Assembly (NCBI GenBank): GCA_949358305.1
Contig: OX442314.1
Coordinates: 55,313,369 to 55,377,368, forward strand
Direction: 5' to 3'
Source: Strigamia acuminata
Lineage: Eukaryota > Arthropoda > Chilopoda > Geophilomorpha > Linotaeniidae
Length of the DNA: 64,000 nt
Made by a program: the position numbers and the translations under genes. Positions 18,401 through 29,200 of the stretch are shown here, one piece after another (positions within the stretch are counted from its first letter, which is position 1; the number at the start of each line of letters is the position of its first letter). The notes beneath the pieces were generated by a model that was given only the letters and a program-made list of their open reading frames with translations, did not search any database and was not told the origin of the DNA.

Positions 18401-20174
18401 ACCCCTTTTGCACAACTATGGCAGCGCCATCTATTGCCAATCTCGCGCTAGGTATTATGGGATTGAAAATAGTTCAAAACATACTATCATTATTGTCTGT
18501 AATATGCAAATCCAAGTTCTTGCTCTTCCCGTACTTCTGAAGTTTAGAAAAATTAGAAACGATATTACATCTACAGAGCAACATATTGAGCGTATTTCCC
18601 ATCTCTAACAATGCAATGATCGAGCTTACATTAATCGAGTGACACAAAAAAAAGCTAAAAACTTGAGCTTCCGAAATGCGGTCGATTTAACAAGTTCACA
18701 AACCAAACCGTCACTAAATGTGGGACATTTGAATAGTTTAAAATATTCCAAATTAGGTGACACCAATAACGTTTTCATCTGTAATTCCGTTATGGTCCAG
18801 TCTGGAGCCAGGATGATATCCCGTAAGCGAAGCTTTTTTTAAGATAACGCGCTGTGAAGTAGCAGTTTCGGTGTAAATGTTACACGAAAATAGTTGAAAT
18901 TCTTCCAACAAAAGACAGAAAGCGATCAATAAGCGTAATATTGACTAAACTAACCAGTCAACGTCCGACGGACGCGACAGTCGACAGCTGACGGCTGCAA
19001 CAGGTCGACGACTGACGGACACGATAGTCGACAGCTGACGGCCACAACAGGTCGACGTCCGACGTACGCAACAGTCGACAGTCACTCAGTCAGCCGTCGA
19101 ATGTCACAGCCGTCGAATGTCACAGCCGTTGAATGTCGCAGCCGTCGACTGTTGACCGTCAGCCGCAACGGTCGACAGCCGACGGCTGATGGTCACGACA
19201 TTCGACAGGTGACTGTCGACTGACGACTGTCGACTGACGACTGTCGACTGACAACTGACAGCTGCGATTAATTTCGGCTATTTTCGGTTAATCCGTATCG
19301 TCAGCTGCCGGCTGACAGCTGGCGATTAGTCCATCCCCAATATCTCACAACTAGTCTCTAGAATATATCGGTGTTAAAACTCACATCCCAATAGACACTT
19401 GTGATTGTTATTCTGCGTAAATTAGGGAAAGTGCTGGTCAGAAAAGCGATGTGTTCACTATTATTATTCATGTGCACTGTCGTTTGTTCTAGAGAGAAAG
19501 TGCGCAGTTTTGTTTAGATCGAATTGTTGTTTCAGCATCCTAAACAACTCATTCCAGTGATCATTTTCAAACAGTCTTAACAATGGCGTTGTGACATTAA
19601 TCTTGATTTATGCATCAAACTCACCGATCTAGTTGCAAAGAATTAAGGAATTTGAGTATCTACGATACCGCTATCACACGGGCAGCGTGTTTGTTACGAG
19701 TGTTAGAAAATGATCACTGGAAAGAGTTGTTTAGGATGCTGAAACAAAAATTGGAATATGAATTTTAACACTGATATATTCTCAAAATTGCGTAACGATA
19801 TAACCCAATGGCTGACCAGTCTACGGCTGTGGAATTTTGGTTTAGTAAATATTATGTTTATTGATTGCTCCCGTCCAATGTTGGAAGAAATGAAACTGTC
19901 AGAATGTACCATTTACACCGAAACTGTGTGTCACTCGATTAATGTAAGCTCGATCATTGCATTGTTAGAGATGGGAAATACGCTCAATATGTTGCTCTGT
20001 AGATGTAATAATATCGTTTTTAATTTTTCTAAACTTCAGAAATACAGGTAGAGCAAGAACTTGGATTTGCATATTACAGACAATAATGATAGTATGTTTT
20101 GTACTATTTTCAATCCCATAATACCTAGCGCGAGATTGGCAATAGATGGCGCTGCCGTAGTTGTGCAAAAGGGG
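18401..20174. mobile_element. Long inverted-repeat (foldback-like) element, 1.77 kb
   Basis: 18401-18636 (ccccttttgcacaactatgg, then gcagcgccatctattgcc) returns as reverse complement at 19940-20174 with about 95% identity. Further inward the arms still pair, with extra blocks in the left arm: cagtttcggtgtaaatg near 18870 with 19905-19922, gaatatatcggtgttaaaa near 19362 with 19758-19785, and 19529-19568 with 19707-19746. TA on both outer sides (18399-18400, 20175-20176) is compatible with a TA duplication. The 66-residue ORFs in each arm are the same sequence read twice; I do not call a protein. Confidence 0.7.
18955..19330. repeat. gtcgac/cagctg-rich short inverted repeat block
   Basis: About 370 bp built from gtcgac, cgacagctgacgg, ccgtcgaatgtcacag and their reverse complements in both orientations. 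It could form many alternative hairpins. It interrupts the left arm of the foldback element. Confidence 0.75.
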
Positions 20175-20605
20175 TATTGGGGAATGTTCTTATACACCTG
20201 TGATACCTGTCACAGGTTTTTTTACACCTGTAACAGGTAAAAACGTGCTTTTTCCAAACAAACATGGCGGCGTCGATTCTAGCGCCATCTGTTGCACGTT
20301 TCGCACCCTATTCAAACCTGGCGTGGATCCAAGATGGCGGCGTCCATCTCAGATGTGTGTTAAGCAGCAGCAGCATTGCCAGAACTCTCATTTATGAGTT
20401 TTGAGCGGTTTTTTTGAGGAATATTCGGAGTAACAACACCAGAGGAACATTCTAAAGGTCTGCAGTTGTTTGATTTGTTTTTGGCACGAAATTTGGGATA
20501 TAAGGCGACCCAAACCGAAGCAAAAGCGACGGCGGCCATTTACTACATATTCGGGCGAATTTTTGGAGGAAAAACGTCGCGAAGACGTTCGTACAACAAG
20601 CGGAA
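20175..20605. other. Unassigned sequence, no supported gene
   Basis: Contains inverted acacctgtgatacctgtcac / acacctgtaacagg motifs near 20192-20240 and two aagatggcggc-type motifs. Open frames here run into the following minisatellite and are not credible. Confidence 0.3.
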
Positions 20606-21130
20606 TTTCTTTGCACGTGATTTCCGTGGGATTTTCACAGGTTTTTCATGGGATTTCCACGGAATTTCCATGGGATTTATTTGCATGGAATTTTCTTGAG
20701 ATTTGCACGGGATTTATTTGCACGCCATTTCCATGGGATTTACACGAAATTTATTTGCACGGGATTTCCATGGGATTTATTTCCACAGAATTTTCCACGG
20801 GATTTATTTATTTCCACGCGATTTATTTATTTCCACGGGATTTATTTATTTCCACGCGATTTATTTATTTCCACGAGATTTATTTCCAAGGGATTTATTT
20901 ATTTCCATGGGATTTCCATTGGATTTATTTCCATGGGATTTCCACGGGATTTATTTCTAAAAGATTTATTTATTTACACGGAATTTATTTCCAAGGGATT
21001 TATTTATTTACACGGAATTTATTTCCAAGGAATTTATTTATTTCCACAAGATTTCCATGGGATTTCCACGGGATTTCCACGGGATTTCCACAGGATTTCC
21101 ATGGGATTTATTTCCACTGGATTTATTTAT
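20606..21130. repeat. Degenerate minisatellite, gggatttatttccac type
   Basis: About 35 units of 11-19 bp, all variants of gggatttatttccac with an optional extra attt. Three overlapping frames stay open, giving FPRDLFIS-like repeats. That is a by-product of the repeat, not a gene. Confidence 0.85.
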
Positions 21131-21133
21131 GAG

Positions 21134-21656
21134 TAGACCCCGGATATTTATTCAAAATAAAATTGGTTTTATGTGCATAAAATATGCACCAAAAATTCCA
21201 TTTTATGCAAAATAAAAAAAATTTATTTTGGTGAAATCAGGTGTTAAATTACATCTTAATGCCATTTCCAAGTGTTTTTGATGTAAATGAATTATAATTA
21301 ATTAGTAATTACAATTCATTTTTTTTCTATTTTTATTTTATTTTTTTAATTGTTTATTTCTAAAAAAAATTTCTAGACAATCATTTAGTGATTTCCCTGG
21401 TGTCTGTTATTGGCAAAGTCCTCAGTTTACCGAATGCAAAGCATACGTACACGTTATGCGTCTTAAACAAAGGCAAAAATTGATACGTTCGTGTTACGTA
21501 TCACTAAAAAGTGACACAAATCGCGGTTTTTTCTCAGAAAAAAGGCAATTTATGCATTTATTTACCGATTTTCGCGAAATTTGCAATTTAAGCCAATTTC
21601 GGCTTTTTATTCAATATAAATATATTCTATGCATTTATGCATTTATCCGGGGTCTA
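21134..21656. mobile_element. hAT-like non-autonomous element (523 bp)
   Basis: Terminal repeats tagaccccggata (21134-21146) and its reverse complement (21644-21656). Flanked by an 8-bp duplication tttatgag at 21126-21133 and 21657-21664, the size typical of hAT. It has inserted at the edge of the minisatellite. No transposase ORF. Confidence 0.8.
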
Positions 21657-21664
21657 TTTATGAG

Positions 21665-22183
21665 CCACAGCAACGCGTGGCCGGGTACAGCTTGTTCTCA
21701 AATAAAAACACACAAACATTCAACTTTCAACTGTGGTTGCTGCAGGAGAGGTCACGGACAATCCACAGATCTTTAACAGAGTCAGAATGAATTTATTCCG
21801 TCGCTACCAGCTGTGCATTGATGCACATGGAAGACACGTAGAGCATCTCTGTAATAAACTTCTGCTGTTGGTTATCGATTGTGTGGTTTAATGTGCCTCG
21901 TTTTCACATTTTCTGCTTCATTGACCGCAATGTAGGTGAAGAATCCGAATATACTAGTGGCACAGACAATTCACCAAATAAGCAAGCCGGTATATTTGCA
22001 GACAGCATTTAACCAATAAAGAATAGAATAAGAAAAGAAGACTGCCAATCAGCGATCGGTATGGAAAGAGTCATCAAGGGTATCGGTGTCTTTAATTGAG
22101 CCAATAGTGGTTCCAGGGCGTGAAGGAACCTTAATTTAATTTAATTTTTCGTATCACATACGACTGCTACTGGTAGTAGTCGT
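21665..22183. other. Unassigned sequence left of gypsy 2
   Basis: No ORF or RNA gene recognised. It is host DNA interrupted by gypsy 2 and should continue at 35051. Confidence 0.3.
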
Positions 22184-23003
22184 TGTGGTGACCCAGTTGG
22201 ATAAGTGTCCCCCCAGAGCGGATACTTGTCCTCTGAGTCACTGTGATTGAAGAGTCGTTCCCCCCCGAGCTGGCCCCACCTCCCCATGGCAGGTGTGTGC
22301 CCCGAGGGGGAGGAAGCGGCTGGTGGTCAGCCCCCATTGGTTGATCGCCGGCCCTTCACCCCACTGCATAAAAGGCTGTGTTTCCCGCCTAAAGTCAGAA
22401 CTTACACAAACGACACCAAGAACACAGCAACTACCTCACCGTCAGGCCAACTTCAACTACAAGTTAGGATTGATCGAGGATCGCTGAGTAAAGTACAAAC
22501 TGTAACTCTCACGAAGTCACTTGCGAGCTATTTCTGCGAAAGCACGAGAATAGCCCTTGTGAAATCACCCAGAATAATCGCCCAGACGATTATTCGCCGA
22601 AGTAAGTGTCCGAGTGCTTTGTAGGGAACCCCAAAGTTCCTAGACGAGGCCTCTGTGACGCTAAACCAACCCTAGACAACAGGCACGGATAGAAGACTCG
22701 AAAGAGCATTCCACCGCGTCCGTGAAGACGAATCCGTGACGAATTAACGACAACTCGAGACGCCGCCTTTGTTCCGCCGACCACGCGGAATCGACGACGC
22801 CATCTTGAGAAATCCTTTGTTCGACGCTGACCACGTCGACTCTAGAATTATTACTGAGTGTATTTTAAAGGCATAAAGCCTGGTGAATAAATTACCTGTT
22901 TATTTACATACATTTGGTATTCATTTGGGTATTTGCATAATTGATCACAGGTAAAGTATTACACGTTAGCGCTATTTAAACCTATACGAAGTAGGACGCG
23001 ACA
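22184..23003 (+). repeat. 5' LTR of gypsy 2
   Basis: 820 bp. A tataaaa-like cataaaagg at about 22367 may be the promoter TATA box. The long apparent ORF inside (22247-22624) recurs in both LTRs and looks like no protein I know. Confidence 0.92.
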
Positions 23004-23005
23004 CG

Positions 23006-23023
23006 TGGGGGCCCGTCCGGGAT
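23006..23023 (+). other. Primer-binding site, tRNA-Pro type
   Basis: tgggggcccgtccgggat starts two bases after the 5' LTR. It matches the complement of the tRNA-Pro 3' end (tgggggctcgtccgggat) except at one position. Confidence 0.8.
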
Positions 23024-23097
23024 TTAGAAATAAATCTCAAATCTGAACTTGTGATCTCTCAATAAGATAACCCAAATCGTAGAATTACCGAAAGAAA

Positions 23098-26000
23098 ATG
23101 TCAGACAAAGACGAGCAATCCACGTCTGAAACCGAGCAGAGAATGCCCGAGAAGGGAAAAAGGACCTCCGACTACCACCTAAGATCGGATGGTCCCGTCC
23201 CTGAAATGTCCGCAAAGGCGAAAGCCCGAGCGAATAAAAGGAGAGCGAAGGCGCAGAAAGAGGAGCAAGCTGCATCGCTCGCGGCCCTAGACGGGCCAGA
23301 GCGAGAGCGGGTTCCCTTGAATATGCAACCCTTCGAAGATACCGATCCGGAAGCCATAGAAAATCGAGAAGAAATTCGCGACGTATCGCCAGGACGAGTA
23401 TCGATATTGATGACCGAGGAGACGAATGAAGCTCCGAAAAAAACGGTCACGGTCGGCACGAACCCATCGCCACCCACGGCTCAGACGCCCGTGGAGCAAA
23501 CCCCACGAAAAAACGACGGCGGGACCCCGATAACCCCCCGAGTTACGGCGAGTCCTGCAGTTGTTTCCTTCGAGGTATCTCACCTAATTCGGTTGACACG
23601 GCAAGCTGCCCAACTGAAAGCGATGATAGACATTCCAGTAGGAACGTCAGTCTGGGAATCGATTACTCTACTCACTGACGCTATCTGCGCGGCACAAGCC
23701 CCGACGCCGGTCGCAAGACCAGCAGCGGAGACGCCCATGCCCCAGGTAACGCCCAGTGACACCGGAGGTTTCGCGCCAGACCCCAACCGGGCACTTCACC
23801 AATCCAGAGAGAAGGCCCGCGAAGAAGCCAGACAAGAAGCGACTAATCGCCAACGAAGACTGAGCGCAGAGCGGCGAGAACTCTGGAAGGAAGAGGAAGA
23901 AAGGGAGCAACGCGAAAGAAGAACCACCGAGAGAACAGAGAAACTGGTCCAAAAAATGAGGGAGGAACGAGAAGCTAAAATTCGAAAAGAATGGAACGCC
24001 ACGGTAGAAGGGCGACATCGAGAAGCTCAAGAGTACGAGGACCAATTTCAAGCGCTCGTAGCTCAAAGAAAAGCAGAAAAGCTACAAATGTTACGAGAAG
24101 AAGCCATTTTACAACACCAAAAATGGGAAGAACAACATCGCGAGAGGTTGAGAGAAGAAGAAGCCAGAAAAGAAAAAGAACGGTTCCTGAAAGAGAAAGA
24201 GGAATGGGACCGAGTCAGATGGACCGAAGAGTACAAAGCAAAGAAACAAGCCATAATAGATGAGCAAAAAAGATGGGAAGCCGAAAACTGGGAGAAAGAA
24301 ACAGAAAAGTTCCAAAAAGAGTACGAACAAGGTGTCTCGGGCAGGAAGAAAAGGGAAGAAAACCCGAAACGGAAGTCAGAACCCCCAAGCGGCTCTGATA
24401 CCGACACAGGAGAAGATGCAGCAAAGCCGGCAAAAACGGCAAAAAGGGGGAAATCTCAAAAGAGAGACGGATCGGTCCCAAAAACAAAGGACCGTCACCC
24501 CTCAAAAAGATCCGAGACGGGAGCAGCCATCGACGCGTTACTCGAAAAGAAAAACGCAAATAAAAATCGGGAACGCCCCGAAAGCGAGGAAAACAGATGG
24601 CATTCTTTTTGCGAGAACAACGACGGAGGGGAGCCGCCGCCATCCGAAGGCTCGAAACAGAAGAAGGCTGGCGGAGAAACCCCACCGAGAGGGCCGAGGT
24701 TTCACCCCCAAGGAGATCCCTCCGAGCCCTCCGATTCGTCGGACGACGACCATCCGAGTCGACCGTCTACAGGGAGGAGTCAAGAAGGCAGCGATGGGCA
24801 CCGGTCGAACCGGCCGAATGCTTCAGACCGCTCTTCCCGGAGCTCCAACCCTCGTTCAGAGGAAGGGAACTTTCAGGACTCATCTGGCCGACATTACACG
24901 ATGTCTGAGCTAGGCCGAGCCCTGCTGAACTCTTTCAGAAGAGAAGGAATCGATCTAGGCCATCCAGGCGACGAACATAATCGCGCTGGAGAGAGGGTTA
25001 AGCGCAAATATGGTGTACGAAACGAACCAAGCAGTGAAGCCACGGGTAACATCCGCTGGCAACACTATATTCAAACGCGATTTGACGGTTCGTGGAAGGC
25101 CGGAGACCGCTTCCTGGACGAAGTAATGCGTATCAAGAAAGCGACAAAAGCCACCGTCGCCGACATGCTAACCCACGGGCTAGTGGAGCTAACTACGGGG
25201 TCAGCTCGAGAATGGTACCAGGGACTGAAAAACCCAACCTGGGACGATTTTCTCGTCCGTTTCGATCTCCGATACGGCGAGACTCCAGACGAGATCAGTA
25301 ACAAACTACGTGGTCTCCGACAAGCCCCAGGAGAGACATTAGCCGACTACGACGCCCGAACGAAACTCCTGTTTGCAAGAGCGCCGTACGAAATAAACCC
25401 CGCTGGTTTTACGATGATCTTTTACGGAGGATTATCGGCCCACTCGCAAAGAATTCTGCTAGACATGCGTGCACCCCGCACTGGCGATTACCAAGATGTC
25501 AGTAACTATCTTCTAACAAACACGTTAGAAATAGAACAGCGGTATTACGCCACTCTGCCCCCGGAAGAAGCTGACGCGCACGAGAAGCGGTTGCAGACGA
25601 GCGCCGAACGCCACAAGACCTCAGAAAAATTAATGAGGCCAAGTGAATATTTGAGCGGCATAATGAGTCTCACCGAAGCATCCTTCGGACGAATGCTGAC
25701 GCCTAAAACAGGCAGTATTCTTCCAGCCAACCCGATAGCTGCCCCAAAGAAAGCACCGGCAGCGACGGCGATGCAGGTGACCTCGACGGACTCCACCCAG
25801 ATGGAGAAAGTCGAAGAGACAACACCTCTCGCCACGGCTAAAGAAGAGGAGCCAGCATCGAGCGACGAGGAAGCCCTAAATGAGCACCTCGAAAACTTAT
25901 CGACGGGATGCGACGACCAAGGTCCCTATTTGCACCATGCACACCGGGCCTTGGCAATCACACAATTCAGAGCACACGTGCAGGCAACAAAAGCGAGAGG

Positions 26001-26238
26001 AGCATTGGGAGGAAAAAGACGATTCCCGACGCCCTTCGTCCCGAAAAAACCGGGATTCACTCCCACAGGGGATAAAAGTAACATCAAATGTTACAGCTGT
26101 GGAGAATACGGCCACTACTCAGATAAATGTGAGAAAACCGTCAAAGAAAAGGACATCATGCAAACCATGATGAAAATGATGATGGAGTTAAAAACTGATC
26201 TGGCAAAAAACTTCCAAGCGCAGGCGTCGCCGAAATAA
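23098..26238 (+). CDS. gypsy 2 Gag (1046 aa)
   Basis: Starts at the first ATG after the primer site. Residues 1-210 are polar. Residues about 235-430 are a very charged region rich in E, R and K with heptad-like spacing, probably a long coiled coil. Residues 430-630 are low-complexity basic and Ser-rich. Residues about 660-800 resemble the retrotransposon Gag capsid (WYQGLKNPTWDDFLVRFDLR). A single zinc knuckle CYSCGEYGHYSDKC lies at 998-1011. It is two to three times longer than usual Ty3/gypsy Gag owing to the N-terminal coiled coil and linker. Near its 3' end is a -1 frameshift signal leading into pol. Confidence 0.88.
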   Translation: MSDKDEQSTSETEQRMPEKGKRTSDYHLRSDGPVPEMSAKAKARANKRRAKAQKEEQAASLAALDGPERERVPLNMQPFEDTDPEAIENREEIRDVSPGRVSILMTEETNEAPKKTVTVGTNPSPPTAQTPVEQTPRKNDGGTPITPRVTASPAVVSFEVSHLIRLTRQAAQLKAMIDIPVGTSVWESITLLTDAICAAQAPTPVARPAAETPMPQVTPSDTGGFAPDPNRALHQSREKAREEARQEATNRQRRLSAERRELWKEEEEREQRERRTTERTEKLVQKMREEREAKIRKEWNATVEGRHREAQEYEDQFQALVAQRKAEKLQMLREEAILQHQKWEEQHRERLREEEARKEKERFLKEKEEWDRVRWTEEYKAKKQAIIDEQKRWEAENWEKETEKFQKEYEQGVSGRKKREENPKRKSEPPSGSDTDTGEDAAKPAKTAKRGKSQKRDGSVPKTKDRHPSKRSETGAAIDALLEKKNANKNRERPESEENRWHSFCENNDGGEPPPSEGSKQKKAGGETPPRGPRFHPQGDPSEPSDSSDDDHPSRPSTGRSQEGSDGHRSNRPNASDRSSRSSNPRSEEGNFQDSSGRHYTMSELGRALLNSFRREGIDLGHPGDEHNRAGERVKRKYGVRNEPSSEATGNIRWQHYIQTRFDGSWKAGDRFLDEVMRIKKATKATVADMLTHGLVELTTGSAREWYQGLKNPTWDDFLVRFDLRYGETPDEISNKLRGLRQAPGETLADYDARTKLLFARAPYEINPAGFTMIFYGGLSAHSQRILLDMRAPRTGDYQDVSNYLLTNTLEIEQRYYATLPPEEADAHEKRLQTSAERHKTSEKLMRPSEYLSGIMSLTEASFGRMLTPKTGSILPANPIAAPKKAPAATAMQVTSTDSTQMEKVEETTPLATAKEEEPASSDEEALNEHLENLSTGCDDQGPYLHHAHRALAITQFRAHVQATKARGALGGKRRFPTPFVPKKPGFTPTGDKSNIKCYSCGEYGHYSDKCEKTVKEKDIMQTMMKMMMELKTDLAKNFQAQASPK

Positions 26239-26256
26239 ATTCAGCTTCGTCTGCGC
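26205..26256 (+). promoter_or_regulatory. Programmed -1 ribosomal frameshift site (gag to pol)
   Basis: In the Gag frame the codons gca aaa aac form the slippery heptamer A AAA AAC (26205-26211). Six bases later GCGCAGGCG (26218-26226) can pair with CGTCTGCGC (26248-26256), nine pairs including one G-U, with a 21-nt loop. Pol is in the -1 frame and open from 26211 onward with no stop. Heptamer, spacer and stem together are a standard -1 signal. The stem was found by eye. Confidence 0.85.
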
Positions 26257-29200
26257 CAGCCGCGGAAATTAAAAAGAAGAAATATCACACTGGACCCGCA
26301 GGTCATGCCTTGGCAGAGGCACAGATCAAAGACCGCATACAGATCGTTCCGAAGAAGGAGGAAAAAGTGACGTTAACGAGTATGCAAGTGAGAACGAAAC
26401 CGGAGGTCGACATGGATTGGACGGACCTTCCGTTCAATCTGGAGGTTGAGCCCCAGACATTACGCGTATTTCACTGCAATGTCACGAAAGCACATTGCGA
26501 AACTCTGTGTATGCTGCCAGTGGAGATAGAAAACCAAAAATTGTTCGGTCTGCTGGATTCAGGAGCGGATCGTTCATTCATATCCGAAGATATAGTAAAA
26601 GACTTGGATATTGGAAAAAAGGTGGCACAAGTGAACGCGAACGTAGAATTGCTCACCGCCAACGGCTACGTCAAGCCGAAGGGCGTAGTTCGCATCATGA
26701 TCGACTGGACGGGGGGGAACCTGTCCCACCCCTTCATAGTCTTGCCATCCCACGACAAAGTATTCCTCCTCGGGATGGACATCATGGCGAAACTGAAAAT
26801 TCAGCCAAACCCGATAACCCGTTCATGGAACTGGATAAGTCCCGAGGGAGAACGGTCAGTCCCCGTAGTTCCCCAAAAATTACTGGACGAAGCCAAGGAC
26901 AAAGAGGAATACAAAAGAGGATTGCGAAAATTCGTCCAAGATTACGATTTCGCAGCCTTCACTCTGGAATTACAGAGGAGTAACGTCGTGGACACCCTGG
27001 TCGAGGAGGCAGCACTGCGTGTTAACGAGGCATCGCTACTAAGGCGAGTGCTTCGAAAACATGAAAGAATTCTGACCAAGACACCTGGCCGAACGACGGA
27101 AGCAACCCACGAAATAGTCTTAACCACAGACAAGCCGATTCGAGTGCCTTACAAGGGGATGAACCCCCAGAAAAGAGACATTGTGACGCAAATGTGCCAA
27201 GACATGCTCGACAAGGGCATAGTAACGCAAGCCCTGGGCGAATACGCCATGCGGATCGTCCTGGTGATGCGTCCAGGCTCGGAACCTCGACTATGCATTG
27301 ATTATCGCCCCCTGAACGCGATAACGGTTATAGACCCGATTCAGATGCCGTCTATAGACTCGATCCTCCGGGAACTGAGCCCGTTCAAGTGGGTAACCAC
27401 CATGGACCTGTCAAAGGGGTATTGGCAAGTGGAGCTAAAACCCGAAGACAAACTGAAAACGGCTTTCTACTCCCCGATAGGAAGACTAATGTTCAACGTG
27501 ATGCCGTTCGGGCTTGTAAACGCCCCGAGCACGTTCCAGAAACTGATCGAAAGCGTGTTGGGAGATATGCTGCACGACTTCGTGTGGGCGTATCTCGACG
27601 ACATCATAATAACGTCGGACACATTCGAAGAGCATATAGACCACATCGATAGAGTGGTCTCTCGCCTAGCCAAGGCAGGACTCCACATCCACCCAGGGAA
27701 GAGCAAGTTTTGCAGGAAAGAGCTTGCCTTCCTAGGATATCGAATAGGAGTCGAGGGAATCGCGATTGACCCCGAAAAAGTCAAAGCAATAAACGGATTC
27801 CCCGCCCCCGAAGATATAAAAGGTGTCCAGAGATTCATGGGCATGGTCAATTTCTTCGGCCGACTACTCTCTGGTCTGGCTGAAGTGGCCGCGCCTATAA
27901 CGGATCTCTTACGAACGGATAAAGAGTTTGAGTGGACGGTCCAGTGCGAGGCCGCATTTAGCACTATCAAGCAAATGCTGGCTGACGTCGAAAAGATGCC
28001 ATTGCCGGACCTAAACCGACCGTTCGTGTTGCACACCGACGCGAGTAAAATCGGACTGGGTGCAGCCCTTCTGCAGACCCACGTGTACAACGGAATCTCG
28101 CAAGAAGTACCCTGTATGTTTATAAGCAGAAAAATACAGGGCGCGGAGAAAAATTATACGGCAACGGAACTAGAATGCCTAGCCGTAATTTGGGCAGTTC
28201 GGAAATTTCGCGACTATCTGGAGTACACGAACTTCGAGGTTCAGACAGATCACCAGGCACTAAGCTGGTTGATGAAGCTCAAGGAACCCTCCGGCCGACT
28301 CGCACGATGGCAACTGGAGTTAATGGCGTGCGATATAACAATTACGTACCGCCCCGGGAAGTACAATCATGTGGCCGACGCCCTCTCGAGAGCCCCAGCC
28401 TCTGACCCCCAAGGACCAGACGACGACGGCGAGGACGACACCCACCTCTTGTACTGCCCGACTCCACGGAGAATATGGCGCTTGCGGAAGGCGAACGAGC
28501 TACCAGTGATGGAACCCGAAGATAGAACGTTTTGTGGTTTTTGGACTCGAACATACCAGCCAGCTGGGACGAACGATTCAGCATCCGAAATTCAATCTCC
28601 GCCCCCCGGAGAAACCCACAAAACACTACTACGCGCCTTCACAGCAAAAATTGAAGAAAAAACACAATACGCTCCACCCACGAGACGTGAGTTCATCGAA
28701 CACCAGGCAGCAGACGCAAAATGTCAAATTATAACACAATATTTGCTAAGCGGCGAATTTCCGGAAGGGATGACAAACCCCCACCGCCGAAAACAGTTCG
28801 TCAAGGAGGCAACAAGCTACCTCATAGATGATGAACTCCTGGTAAAATACCACCCGACGTTTCAGGATGACCTCAGCGGAGCGGGAAACTCGGTGAAAGT
28901 GGTCGTACCGGCATCACTGCACACCCGACTGTTGTGGCTGATGCACGGACACCCGCTCGCCAGCCATTCCGGCATAGCGAGAACCCTTTATCGAGTAAAG
29001 CAACTTTTCTTCTGGCCGGGCGCGCGGCAAAAGATAACGAAATTTATCCGACACTGCCCCCGGTGCCAAGCGTGCAGACCGCGAGATAAAGTAGCCAGAA
29101 ACGCCATGTCTCTCGGACCCTACGCACCGTTTGACTGCTTAAGCATAGACTTGATGGGCCCCAAGCCCACAACGGGAAACAAGAACATGTATATTCTCGT

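Noticed and set aside
18408-20168. Two similar 66-codon ORFs in opposite directions
   Set aside because: They are the two arms of one inverted repeat; no homology or start signals.
20466-21136. Overlapping frames rich in Phe, His, Gly and Ile
   Set aside because: Three frames of one minisatellite; not a protein.
22247-22624. 125-codon ORF near the start of gypsy 2, repeated at 34294
   Set aside because: It lies inside the LTR, overlaps the likely promoter and resembles no protein; the two copies are identical only because the LTRs are.
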